From positions 1-64,000 of the forward strand of contig CAXKVV010000652.1 of NCBI GenBank assembly GCA_964058805.1: 64,000 nucleotides of DNA, written 5' to 3'. The DNA is from Schoenoplectus triqueter (taxonomy: Eukaryota > Streptophyta > Magnoliopsida > Poales > Cyperaceae). Under the pieces are notes generated by a model that saw only the letters and a program-made list of their open reading frames with translations, was not told where the DNA came from and did no database searches. The position numbers were made by a program, and so were the translations under genes. Of this stretch, positions 40,077-50,950 are shown in pieces (within the stretch, counting starts at the first letter, position 1; each line of letters opens with the position of its first letter).

Positions 40077-41700
40077 GAAAAATGAGACCCGACGCCCTCG
40101 GCGCCGCCGAAAATGAGTCCGAGAGCGCAAAACATGAAAACGGGTCTCGACGCCATCGGTACCGCCGAAAATGAGTCGGGGAGCGCAAAACATGAAAACG
40201 GGACCGGACGCCCTTAGTACCGCCGAAACCGAGTCCGTGCGCGCAAAACATGAAAGCGGGTCCCGACGCCCTCGGTACCCCCGAAACCGAGTCCGGGCGC
40301 GCAAAACGTGAAAACGGGACCCGACGCCCTCGGTACCGCCGAAAACGAGTCCGCGAGCGCAAAACTTGAAAACGTGACCCGACGGCCTCGGTACAGCCGA
40401 AAACGAGTCCGGAAGCGCAAAAAATGAAAACGGGACTTGACGCCCTCGGTACCGCCGAAACCGAGTTCGGCCAGGCAAAACATGAAAACGGGACACGACT
40501 CCCTCGGTACCGCCGAAAATGAGTCGGGGAGCGCAAAACAAGAAAACGGGACCGGATGCCCTCGGCGCCGCCGAAACCGAGTCCGGGCGCGCAAAACATG
40601 AAAACTGTTCCCGACGCCCTCGGTACCGCCGAAAATGAGTCCGGGCGCGCAAAACGTGAAAACCGGACCCGACGTTCTCGGTAGAGCCGAAAATGAGTCG
40701 GGGAGCGCAAAACATGAAAACGGGACCCGACGTCCTCGATACCGCCGAAAACGAGTCCGGGAGCGCAAAACATGAAAACGGGACTCGTCGCCCTCGGTAC
40801 AGCCGAAATCGAGTCCGGGCCCGCAAAACATGAAAACGGGACAAGACTCCGTCGGTACCGCGAAAATGAGTCCGGGCGCGCAAAACATGAAAATGAGACC
40901 CGACGCCCTCGGCGCCGTCGAAAACGAGTCCGCGAGCGCAAAACACGAAAACGGGTCTCGACGCCATCGGTACCGCCGAAAATGAGTTGGGGAGCGCAAA
41001 ACATGAAAACGGGACCGAACGCCCTCGGTACCGCCGAAACCAAGTCCGGGCGCGAAAAACATGAAAATGGGTCCCGACGCCCTCGGTACGGCCGAAACCG
41101 AGTCCGGGCGCTCAAAAAGTGAAAACGGGTACCGACGCCCTCGGTACCGCCGAAACCGAGACCGGGCGCGCAAAACGTGAAAACGGGACCCGAAGCCCTC
41201 GGTACCGCCGAAAATGAGTCCGCGAGCGCAAAACATGAAAACGTGACCCGACGCCCTCGGTACCGCCGAAACCGAGTCCGGGCGCGCAAAACATGAAAAC
41301 GGGACTCGACTCCCTCGGTACCGCCGAAAATGAGTCGGGGGGCGCAAAACATGAAAACGGGACCAGACGCCCTCGGCGCCGCCGAAACTGAGTCCGGGCG
41401 CGCAAAACATGAAAAAGGGTCCCGACGCCCTCGGAACAGCCGAAAATGAGTCCGGGCGCGCAAAACGTGAAAACCGGACCCGACGCCCTCGGTAGAGCCG
41501 AAAATGAGTCGGGGAGCGCAAAACATGAAAACGGGACTCGACGCCCTCTGTACCGCAGAAAACGAGTCCGGGAGCGCAAAACATGAAAACGGGACTCGCC
41601 GCCCTCTGTACCGCCGAAACCGAGTCCGGGCGCGCAAAACATGAAAACGGGACACGACTCCCTCGGTTCCGCCGAAAATGAGTCCGGGCGCGCAAAACAT
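40077..41700 (+). repeat. 1,624-bp higher-order repeat, copy 5
   Basis: Full-length copy. It has CGGTACAGCC (majority state) but GGCCAGGC instead of GGCCGGGC near 40,470, a change shared only with copy 6. This groups copies 5 and 6. Confidence 0.93.
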
Positions 41701-43195
41701 GAAAAATGAGACCCGACGCCCTCGGCGCCGCCGAAAATGAGTCCGAGAGCGCAAAACATGAAAACGGGTCTCGACGCCATCGGTACCGCCGAAAATGAGT
41801 CGGGGAGCGCAAAACATGAAAACGGGACCGGACGCCCTTAGTACCGCCGAAACCGAGTCCGTGCGTGCAAAACATGAAAGCGGGTCCCGACGCCCTCGGT
41901 ACCCCCGAAACCGAGTCCGGGCGCGCAAAACGTGAAAACGGGACCCGACGCCCTCGGTACCGCCGAAAACGAGTCCGCGAGCGCAAAACTTGAAAACGTG
42001 ACCCGACGGCCTCGGTACAGCCGAAAACGAGTCCGGAAGCGCAAAAAATGAAAACGGGACTTGACGCCCTCGGTACCGCCGAAACCGAGTTCGGCCAGGC
42101 AAAACATGAAAACGGGACACGACTCCCTCGGTACCGCCGAAAATGAGTCGGGGAGCGCAAAACAAGAAAACGGGACCGGATGCCCTCGGCGCCGCCGAAA
42201 CCGAGTCCGGGCGCGCAAAACATGAAAACTGTTCCCGACGCCCTCGGTACCGCCGAAAATGAGTCCGGGCGCGCAAAACGTGAAAACCGGACCCGACGTT
42301 CTCGGTAGAGCCGAAAATGAGTCGGGGAGCGCAAAACATGAAAACGGGACCCGACGTCCTCGATACCGCCGAAAACGAGTCCGGGAGCGCAAAACATGAA
42401 AACGGGACTCGTCGCCCTCGGTACAGCCGAAATCGAGTCCGGGCCCGCAAAACATGAAAACGGGACAAGACTCCGTCGGTACCGCGAAAATGAGTCCGGG
42501 CGCGCAAAACATGAAAATGAGACCCGACGCCCTCGGCGCCGTCGAAAACGAGTCCGCGAGCGCAAAACACGAAAACGGGTCTCGACGCCATCGGTACCGC
42601 CGAAAATGAGTTGGGGAGCGCAAAACATGAAAACGGGACCGAACGCCCTCGGTACCGCCGAAACCAAGTCCGGGCGTGAAAAACATGAAAATGGGTCCCG
42701 ACGCCCTCGGTACGGCCGAAACCGAGTCCGGGCGCTCAAAAAGTGAAAACGGGTACCGACGCCCTCGGTACCGCCGAAACCGAGACCGGGCGCGCAAAAC
42801 GTGAAAACGGGACCCGAAGCCCTCGGTACCGCCGAAAATGAGTCCGCGAGCGCAAAACATGAAAACGTGACCCGACGCCCTCGGTACCGCCGAAACCGAG
42901 TCCGGGCGCGCAAAACATGAAAACGGGACTCGACTCCCTCGGTACCGCCGAAAATGAGTCGGGGGGCGCAAAACATGAAAACGGGACCAGACGCCCTCGG
43001 CGCCGCCGAAACTGAGTCCGGGCGCGCAAAACATGAAAAAGGGTCCCGACGCCCTCGGAACAGCCGAAAATGAGTCCGGGCGCGCAAAACGTGAAAACCG
43101 GACCCGACGCCCTCGGTAGAGCCGAAAATGAGTCGGGGAGCGCAAAACATGAAAACGGGACTCGACGCCCTCTGTACCGCAGAAAACGAGTCCGG
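41701..43195 (+). repeat. 1,624-bp higher-order repeat, copy 6 (truncated)
   Basis: This copy keeps about 1,495 of 1,624 bases. It shares GGCCAGGC (near 42,096) with copy 5 and has its own GTGCGTGC at 41,866 and GGGCGTGAAAA near 42,677. It ends inside the CTGTACCGCAGAAAACGAG unit: after GAGTCCGGG near 43,195 the sequence continues CGCGCAAAACGTG instead of the expected AGCGCAAAACATG. The break falls within sequence common to all units, consistent with unequal exchange. Confidence 0.92.
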
Positions 43196-44845
43196 GCGCG
43201 CAAAACGTGAAAACGGGACCCGACGCCCTCGGTACCGCCGAAAACGAGTCCGCGAGCGCAAAACATGAAAACGTGACCCGACGCCCACGGTACCGCCGAA
43301 ACCGAGTCTGGGCGCGCAAAACGTGAAAACGGGACCCGACGCCCTCGGTACCGCTGAAAACGAGTCCGCGAGCGCAAAACATGAAAACGGGACCCGACGC
43401 CCTCGATACCGCCGAAAACGAGTCCGGGAGCGCAAAACATGAAAACGGGACTTGACGCCCTCGGTACCGCCGGAAACGACTCTGGGCGCGCAAAACATGA
43501 AAACAGGACAAGACTCCGTCGGTACCGCCGAAAATGAGTCCGGGCGCGCAAAACATGAAAATGAGACCCGACGCCCTCGGCGCCGTCGAAAACGAGTCCG
43601 CGAGCGCAAAACACGAAAACGGGTCTCGACGCCATCGGTACCGCCGAAAATGAGTCGGGGAGCGCAAAACATGAAAACGGGATCGGACGCCCTCGGTACC
43701 GCCGAAACCGAGTCCGGGCGCACAAAACATGAAAACGGGTCCCGACGCCCTCGATACCGCCGAAAACGAGACCCGGGAGCGCAAAACATGAAAACGGGAC
43801 CCGACGCCCTCGGTACCGCGGAAAATGAGTCCGAGAGCGCAAAACATGAAAACGGGACTCGACGCCCTCGATACCTCCGAAACCGAGTCCGGGCGCGTAA
43901 AACATGAAAACGGGCCACGACTCCCTCGGCGCCGCCGAAAACGAGTTCGAGAGCGCAAAACATGAAAACGGGTCTCGACGCCTTCGGTACCGCCGAAAAT
44001 GACTCGGGGAGCGCAAAACATGAAAACGGGACCGGACGCCCTCGGTACCGCCTTAACCGAGTCCGGGCGGGTAAAACATGAAAACGGGACACGACGCTCT
44101 CGGTAGAGCCGAAAATCAGTCGGGGCGCGCAAAACATGAAAACGGGTCCCGACGCCCTCGGTACAGCCGAAAATGAGTCCGGGCGCGCAAAACGTGAAAA
44201 CCGGCCCCGACGCTCTCGGTAGAGCCGAAAATGAGTCGGGGAGCGCAAAACATGAAAATGGGACCGAACGCCCACGGCGCCGCCGAAACCGAGTCCGGGC
44301 GCGTAAAACATGAAAACGGGTCCCGACGACCTCGGTACCGCCGAAAATGAGTCCGGGCGCGCAAAACGTGAAAACCGGACCCGACGCTCTCGGTAGAGCC
44401 GAAAATGAGTCGTGGAGCGCAAAACATGAAAACGGGACTGGACGCCCTCGGCGCCGCCGAAATCGAGTCCGGGCGCGCAAAACATAAAAACGGGTCCCTA
44501 CGCCCTCGGTACTGCCGAAAATGAGTTCGGGCGCGCAAAACGTGAAAACGGGTCCCGACGCCCTCGGTACCGCCGAAACCGAGTCTGGGCGCGCAAAACG
44601 TGAAAACGGGACCCGACGCCCTCGGTACCGCCGAAAACGAGTCCGCGAGCGCAAAACATGAAAACGTGACCCGACGCCCTCGGTACCGCCGAAACCGAGT
44701 CCGGGCGCGCAAAACATGAAAACGGGACACGACTCCCTCGATACCGCCGAAAATGAGTCCGGGCGCGCAAAACATGAAAATGAGACCCGACGCCCTCGGC
44801 GCCGCCGAAAACGAGTCCGAGCGCGCAAAACAAGAAAACAGGACT
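43196..44845 (+). repeat. Mosaic satellite right of the 1,624-bp array
   Basis: Unit families alternate without a clean period. The ACAAGACTCCGTCGG cassette near 43,508 recurs near 45,580 (about 2,072 bases). A GAGACCCGGGAGCGC form with one extra base occurs at 43,768 and again near 45,840. CGGTAGAGCC units are common. A deletion joins GACTCGACGCC directly to CGGACCCGACG near 44,850. No gene-like sequence was seen. Confidence 0.8.
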
Positions 44846-47000
44846 CGACGCCCGGACCCGACGCTCTCGGTAGAGCCTAAAATGAGTCCGGGAGCGCAAA
44901 ACAAGAAAACAGGACTCGACGCACTCGGTACCGCCGAAACCGAGTCCGGGCGCGCAAAACATGAAAACGGGACACGACTCCCTCGGTACCACCGAAAATG
45001 AGTCTGGGTGCGAAAAACTTGAAAACGAGACCCGGGAGCGCAAAACATGAAAACGGGACCCGACGCCCTCGGTACCGCGGAAAATGAGTCCGAGAGCGCA
45101 AAACATGAAAACGGGACTCGACGCCCTCGGTACCGCCGAAACCGAGTCGGGGCGCGCAAAACATGAAAACGGGACACGACTCCCTCGGTACCGCCGAAAA
45201 CGAGTTCGAGAGCGCAAAACATGAAAACGGGTCTCGACGCCATCGGTACCGCCGAAAATGAGTCGGGGAGCGCAAAACATGAAAACGGGACCGGACGCCC
45301 TCGGTACCGCCGAAACCGAGTCCGGGCGCGCAAAACATGAAAACGGGTCACGACGCCCTCAGTACCGCCGAAACCGAGTCCGGGCGCGCAAAACGTGAAA
45401 ACGGGACCCGACGCCCTCCGTACCGACGAAAACGAGTCCGCGAGCGCAAAACATGAAAACGTGACCCGACGGCCACGGTACTGCCGAAAACGAGTCCGGG
45501 AGCGCAAAACTTGAAAACGGGACTCGACGCCCTCGGTACCGCCGAAACCGAGTCCGGGCGCGCAAAACATGAAAACGGGACAAGACTCTGTCGGTACCGC
45601 CGAAAATGAGTCCGGGCGCGCAAAACATGAAAATGAGACCCGACGCCCTCGGCGCCGTCGAAAACGAGTCCGCGAGCGCAAAACACGAAAACGGGTCTCG
45701 ACGCCATCGGTACCGCCGAAAATGAGTCGGGGAGCGCAAAACATGAAAACGGGATCGGACGCCCTCGGTACCGCCGAAACCGAGTCCGGGCGCACAAAAC
45801 ATGAAAACGGGTCCCGACGCCCTCGGTACCGCCGAAAACGAGACCCGGGAGCGCAAAACATGCAAACGGGACCCGACGCCCTCGGTTCCGCGGAAAATGA
45901 GTCCGAGAGCGCAAAACATGAAAACGGGACCGGACGCCCTCGGTACCGCCGAAACCGAGTCCGGGCGGGTAAAACATGAAAACGGGACACGACGCTCTCG
46001 GTAGAGCCGAAAATCAGTCGGGGCGCGCAAAACATGAAAACGGGTCCCGACGCCCTCGGTACCGCCGAAAATGAGTCCGGGCGCGCAAAACGTGAAAACC
46101 GGACCCGACGCTCTCGGTAGAGCCAAAAATGAGTCGGGGAGCGTAAAACATGAAAACGGGACCGGACGCCCTCGGCGCCGCCGAAACCGAGTCCGGGCGC
46201 GCAAAACATAAAAACGGGTCCCGACGCCCTCGGTACTGCCGAAAATGAGTTCGGGCGCGCAAAACGTGAAAACCGGACCCGACGCTCTCGGTAGAGCCTA
46301 AAATGAGTCCGGGAGCGCAAAACAAGAAAACAGGACTCGACGCCCTCGGTACCGCCGAAACCGAGTCCGGGCGCGCAAAACATGAAAACGGGACACGACT
46401 CCCTCGGTACCACCGAAAATGAGTCTGGGTGCGAAAAACTTGAAAACGAGACCCGGGAGCGCAAAACATGAAAACGGGACCCGACGCCCTCGGTACCGCG
46501 GAAAATGAGTCCGAGAGCGCAAAACATGAAAACGGGACTCGACGCCCTCGGTACCGCCGAAACCGAGTCGGGGCGCGCAAAACATGAAAACGGGACACGA
46601 CTCCCTCAGTACCGCCGAAAACGAGTTCGAGAGCGCAAAACATGAAAACGGGTCTCGACGCCATCGGTACCGCCGAAAATGACTCGGGGAGCGCAAAACA
46701 TGAAAACGGGACCGGACGCCCTCGGTACCGCCGAAACTGAGTCCGGGCGCGCAAAACATGAAAACGGGTCCCGACGCCCTCGGTACCGCCGAAACCTAGT
46801 CCGGGCGCGCAAAACGTGAAAACGGGACCCGACGCCCTCGGTACAGCCGAAAACGAGTCCGCGAGCGCAAAACATGAAAACGTGACCCGACGCCCTCGGT
46901 ACCGCCGAAACCGAGTCCGGGCGCGCAAAACATGAAAACGGGACACGACTCCCTCGGTACCGCCGAAAATGAGTCGGGGAGCGCAAAACATGAAAACGGG
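44846..47000 (+). repeat. Block with a 1,421-bp (24.5-unit) duplication
   Basis: The rare string CCTAAAATGAGTCCGGGAGC occurs at 44,876 and 46,297, exactly 1,421 bases or 24.5 units apart. The match continues through ACAAGAAAACAGGACTCGACG, a CGGTACCACCG unit and the partial unit GAAAACGAGACCCGGGAGCG (45,021 and 46,442) to about 45,360 and 46,780. The half-integer spacing is explained by half-unit deletions inside the segment. Offsets elsewhere in the block are different, so it is a mosaic rather than a clean array. Confidence 0.8.
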
Positions 47001-47380
47001 ACCGGACGCCCTCGGCGCTGCCGAATCCGAGTCCGGGCGCGCAAAACGTGAAAACAGGTCCCGACGCCCTCAGTACCGCCAAAAATGAGTCCGGGCGCGC
47101 AAAACGTGAAAAACGGACCCAACGCCCTCGGTAGAGCCGAAAATGAGTCGGGGAGCGCAAAACATGAAAACGGGACCGGACGCCCTCGGTGCATCCGAAA
47201 ACGAGTCTGAGAGCGCAAAACATGAAAACGGGTCGCGACGCTATCGGTACCGCCGAAAATGAGTCGGGGAGCGCAAAACATGAAAACGGGACCCGACGCC
47301 ATCGGTACTGCCGAAAATGTGTCGGGGAGCGCAAATCATGAAAACGGGACCCGACGCCCTCGGTACCGCCGAAACCGAGT
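47001..47380 (+). repeat. Satellite units, no distinct period
   Basis: Ordinary forward units. They include a TCTGAGAGCGC and TCGCGACGCTATCGG cassette near 47,210-47,240, also found at the far left of the window, and GTGCATCCG near 47,190. Nothing else was seen. Confidence 0.8.
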
Positions 47381-47960
47381 ACGGGCGCGCAAAACGTGAA
47401 AACGGGACCCACCGCTCTCGGTACCGCCAAAAACGAGTTCGAGCGCCAAAATTAAGAAAACGAGACCCGACGCCCTCGGTACGGCCGAAACGGAGTCCGA
47501 GAGCGCAAAAAATGAAAACGGGACTCGACGCCCCCGGTACCGCCGAAAACGAGTCCGGGAGCGCAAAACATGAAAACGGGAATCGACGCCCTCGGTACCG
47601 CCGAAACCGAGTCCGGGCGCACAAAACATTAAAACGGGTCCCGACGACCTCGGTACCGCCGAAAACGAGTACGGGCGCGCAAAACGTGAAAACGGGACCC
47701 ACCGCTCTCGGTACCGCCGAAAACAAGTTCGAGCGCCAAAATTAAGAAAACGAGACCCGACGCCCTCGGTACGGCCGAAACGTAGTCCGAGAGCGCAAAA
47801 AATGAATACGGGACTCGACGCCCCCGGTACCGCCGAAAACGAGTCCGGGAGCGCAAAACATGAAAACGGGAATCGACGCCCTCGGTACCGCCGAAACCGA
47901 GTCCGGGCGCGCAAAACATGAAAACGGGACACGACTCCCTCGGTACTGCCGAAAATGAGT
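47381..47960 (+). repeat. Tandem pair of 290-bp (5-unit) segments with ATTAAG units
   Basis: ACGGGCGCGCAAAACGTG followed by GACCCACCGCTCTCGG occurs at 47,381 and 47,671, exactly five units apart. Each copy contains the divergent GAGCGCCAAAATTAAG unit (about 47,440 and 47,735), then ACGGCCGAAACG and the CGCCCCCGGTACC unit. The copies differ at a few sites, for example GAAACGGAG against GAAACGTAG. CACCGCTCTCGG was seen only here, so the duplication is recent. Confidence 0.88.
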
Positions 47961-49346
47961 CCGGGCGCGCAAAACATGAAAAAGAGACCCGACGCCCTCG
48001 GCACCGCCGAAAACGAGTCCGAGAGCGCAAAACATGAAAACGGGTCTCGACGCCATCGGTACCGCCGAAAATGAGTTCGGGCGTGAAAAAAGAAAATGAG
48101 ACCCCTCCCTCGGCGCCGCCGAAACCGAGTCTGGGCGCGCAAAACATGAAAACGGGTCCCGACGCCCTCGGTACCGCCGAAAATGAGTCCGGGCGCGCAA
48201 AACGTGAAAACCGGACCCAACGCCCTCGGTAGAGCCGAAAATGAGTCGGGGAGCGCAAAACATGAAAACGGGACTCGACGTCCTCTGTACCGCCGAAAAC
48301 GAGTCCGGGAGCGCAAAAACGGGACTCGCCGCCCTCGGTACCGCCGAAACCGAGTCCGGGCGCGTAAAACATGAAAACAGGACACGACTCCCTCGGTACC
48401 GCCGAAAATGAGTTCGGGCGCGCAAAACATGAAAATGAGACCCGACGCCCACAGCGCCGCCGAAAACGAGTCCGAGAGCGCAAAACATGAAAACGGGTCC
48501 CGACGCCCTCGGTACCGCCGAAAATGAGTCCGGGCGCGCAAAACGTGAAAAACTGACCCAACGCCCTCGGTAGAGCCGAAAATGAGTCGGGGAGCGCAAA
48601 ACATGAAAACGGGACCGGACGCCCTCGGTGCCGCCGAAAACGAGTCTGAGAGCGCAAAACATGAAAACGGGTCGCGACGCTATCGGTACCGCCGAAAATG
48701 AGTCGGGGAGCGCAAAACATGAAAACGGGACCCGACGCCATCGGTACCGCCGAAAATGTGTCGGGGAGCGCAAATCATGAAAACGGGACCCGACGCCCTC
48801 GGTACCGCCGACACCGACTCCGGGCACGCAAAACATGAAAACGGGTCCCGACGACCTCGGTACCGCTGAAAATGGGTCGGGATGCGCAAAACATGAAAAC
48901 GGGACCGGACGACCTCGGCGCCGCCGAAACCGAGTCCGGGCGCGCAAAACATGAAAACGGGTCTCGACGCCCTCGGTACCGCCGAAAATGAGTCCGGGCG
49001 CGCAAAACATGAAAACCGGACCCGACGCTCTCGGTAGAGCCGAAAATGAGGCGGGGAGCGCAAAACATGAAAACGTGACCCGACGGCCTCGGTACATCCG
49101 AAAACGAGTCCAGAAGCGCAAAAAATGAAAACGGGACTTGACGCCCTCGGTACCGCCGAAACCGAGTCCGGGCGCAAAACTTGAAAACGGGTCCCGACGC
49201 CCTCGGTACCGCCGAAAATGAGTCTGGGTGCGAAAAACTTGAAAACGAGACCCGGGAGCGCAAAACATGAAAACGGGACCCGACGCCCTCGGTACCGCGG
49301 AAAATGAGTCCGAGAGCGCAAAACATGAAAACGGGACTCAACGCCC
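47961..49346 (+). repeat. Mosaic satellite up to the orientation flip
   Basis: These are forward units with more small deletions than elsewhere. GAGACCCCTCCCTCGG near 48,098 has lost bases inside the unit. GCGCAAAAACGGG near 48,315 has lost 7 bp between two A-tracts. GGGCGCAAAACTTG near 49,174 is short. The partial unit GAAAACGAGACCCGGGAGCG recurs near 49,241. The higher indel density towards the flip may reflect a rearranged zone. Confidence 0.8.
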
Positions 49347-49394
49347 TCGGTACCGCCGAAAAACATGAAAACGAATAATTTTCGGCGGTACCGA
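49347..49394. other. Head-to-head inversion junction with 16-bp palindromic stem
   Basis: The orientation of the satellite reverses here. The forward strand ends with TCGGTACCGCCGAAAA at 49,347-49,362 and the exact complement, TTTTCGGCGGTACCGA, stands at 49,379-49,394, with a 16-nt loop between them. Forward sequence (ACATGAAAACG) runs to about 49,373. Reversed sequence (AATAATTTTCGG, the complement of the TATTCG-type unit) begins at about 49,372-49,374, sharing two or three bases. Just left of this, 18 bases of a normal unit are missing between CCGAAAA and ACATGAAAACG. Pairing continues beyond the stem with only about three mismatches in the next 30 bases, because the two arms are the same satellite in opposite directions. 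Confidence 0.93.
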
Positions 49395-50950
49395 TGGCGT
49401 CGAGACCCGTTTTCATGTTTTGCGCGCCCGGACTCGGTTTCGGCGGTACCGAGGGTGTCCGGTCCCGTTTTCATGTTTTGCGCTCCCCGACTCATTTTCG
49501 GCGGTACCGATGGCGTCGAGACCCGTTTTCATGTTTTGCGCTCTCGGACTCGTTTTCAGAGGCGCCGAGGGCGTCGGGTTTCATTTTTATGTTTTGCGCG
49601 CCCGGTCTCATTTTCGGCTGGTACCGAGGGAGTCGTGTCCCGTTTTCATGTTTTGCGCGCCCGGACTCGGTTTCGGCGGTACCGGGGCGTCCGGTCCCGT
49701 TTTCACGTTTTGCGTTCTCGGACTCCGTTTCGGCCGTACCGAGGGCGTCGGGTCTCATTTTCTTAATTTGGGCGCTCGAACTCGTTTTCGGCGGTACCGA
49801 GAGCGTCGGGTCCCGTTTTCACGTTTTGCGCGCCCGGACTCGGTTTCGGCGGTACTGAGGTCGTCGGGACCCGTTTTCATGTTTTGCGCGCCTGGACTCG
49901 ATTTCGGCGGTACTGATGTCGTCGGGACCCGTTTTCATGTTTTGCGCCCCCGGACTCGTTTTCGGCGGTACCGAGGGCGTGGAGTCTGTTTTCATGTTTT
50001 GCGCTCCCCGACTCATTTTCAGCTCTTCCGAGGGCGTCGGGTCCGGTTTTCGGCGGTACCGAGGGAGTCATGTCCCGTTTTCATGTATTGCGCGCCCGGA
50101 CACTGTTTCGGTGGTACCGAGGGCGTCGGAACCCTTTTTCATGTTTTGCGCGCCCGGACTCGGTTTCGGCGGTACCGAGGGCGTCGAGTCCCGTTTTCAT
50201 GTTTTGTGCTCCCGGACTTGTTTTCGGCGGTACCGGGGGCGTCGGGTCCCGTTTTCATGTTTTGCGCTCTCGAACTACGTTTCGGCCGTACCGAGGGCGT
50301 CGGGTCTCGTTTTCTTAATTTGGGCGCTCGAACTCGTTTTCGGCGGTACCGAGAGCGTCGGGTCCCGTTTTCACGTTTTTCGCGCCCGGACTCGGTTTCG
50401 GCGGTACCGAGGTCGTCAGGACCCTTTTTTATGTTTTGCGCGCCGAGAGTCGGAGTCGGCGGTACCGATGGCGTCGGGTCCCGTTTTCATGATTTGCGCG
50501 CCCGGACTCATTTTCGGCGGCGCTGAGGGAGTCGTGTCCCGTTTTCATGTTTTGCGCGCCCGGACTCGGTTTCGGCTGGTACCGAGGGCGTCGAGTCCCG
50601 ATTTCATGTTTTGCGCTCCCCGACTCGTTTTCGACGGCGCCGAGGGCGTCGGGTCCCGTTTTCATGTTTTGCGCGCCCGGACTCGGTTTCGGCGGCGCCG
50701 AGGGCGTCGGGACCCGTTTTAATGTTTTGCGCTCACGGACTCGGTTTCATCGTTACCGAGGGCGTCGGGTCCCGTTTTCATGTTTTGCGCTCTCGGACTC
50801 GTTTTCGGCGGTACCGAGGGCGTCGACTCTCGTTTTCTTGTTTTGCGCTCCTGGACTCGTTTTCGGCGGTACCGAGGGCGTCGAGTCCCGTTTTCACGTT
50901 TTGCGCGCCCCGACTCGGTTTCGGCGGTGCCGAGGGCGTCGGGACCCGTT
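49395..50950 (-). repeat. Right-arm mosaic next to the junction
   Basis: Reverse-oriented units without a regular period. The half-unit fusion GTCCGGTTTTCGGCGG near 50,040 and the TTCAGCTCTTCCGAGG unit just before it also occur near 51,620-51,640, about 1,597 bases (27.5 units) later. ATTAAG-type units lie near 49,765 and 50,315. A relation to the 3.5-kb repeat is visible in unit types, but it is less exact than in the following copies. Confidence 0.78.

Larger units (their letters stand above)
1..49373 (+). repeat. Left arm of satellite, forward orientation
   Basis: Every unit reads with the A-rich strand on top (AAAACATGAAAAC). The top strand is strongly A over T biased, about 18:4 per unit. 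No unit in the opposite orientation was found before 49.37 kb. Length-changing events are small, for example a 1-bp loss in TACCGCGAAAATG near 12,871, a 1-bp gain in GGTAGCCGCC near 27,103, 28,463 and 31,051, a gain in GGTACCCGCC near 30,380, and a 7-bp loss near 48,315 between two A-tracts. The arm is divided below into sub-blocks by their higher-order repeat period. Confidence 0.97.

Noticed and set aside
40214..44485. Minus-strand frame of about 1,423 codons and the series of 1,333-codon frames (33,718 to 42,591)
   Set aside because: They consist only of satellite, the unit is stop-free in all three frames of that strand, and the copies are one frame apart yet give the same product. Most end at the CCCTTAGTACC variant, which simply creates a TAA. 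No start context, composition or domain supports a gene.
49347..49394. Rho-independent terminator at the hairpin
   Set aside because: The stem is formed by the meeting of inverted satellite arms, no gene precedes it, and the setting looks eukaryotic.
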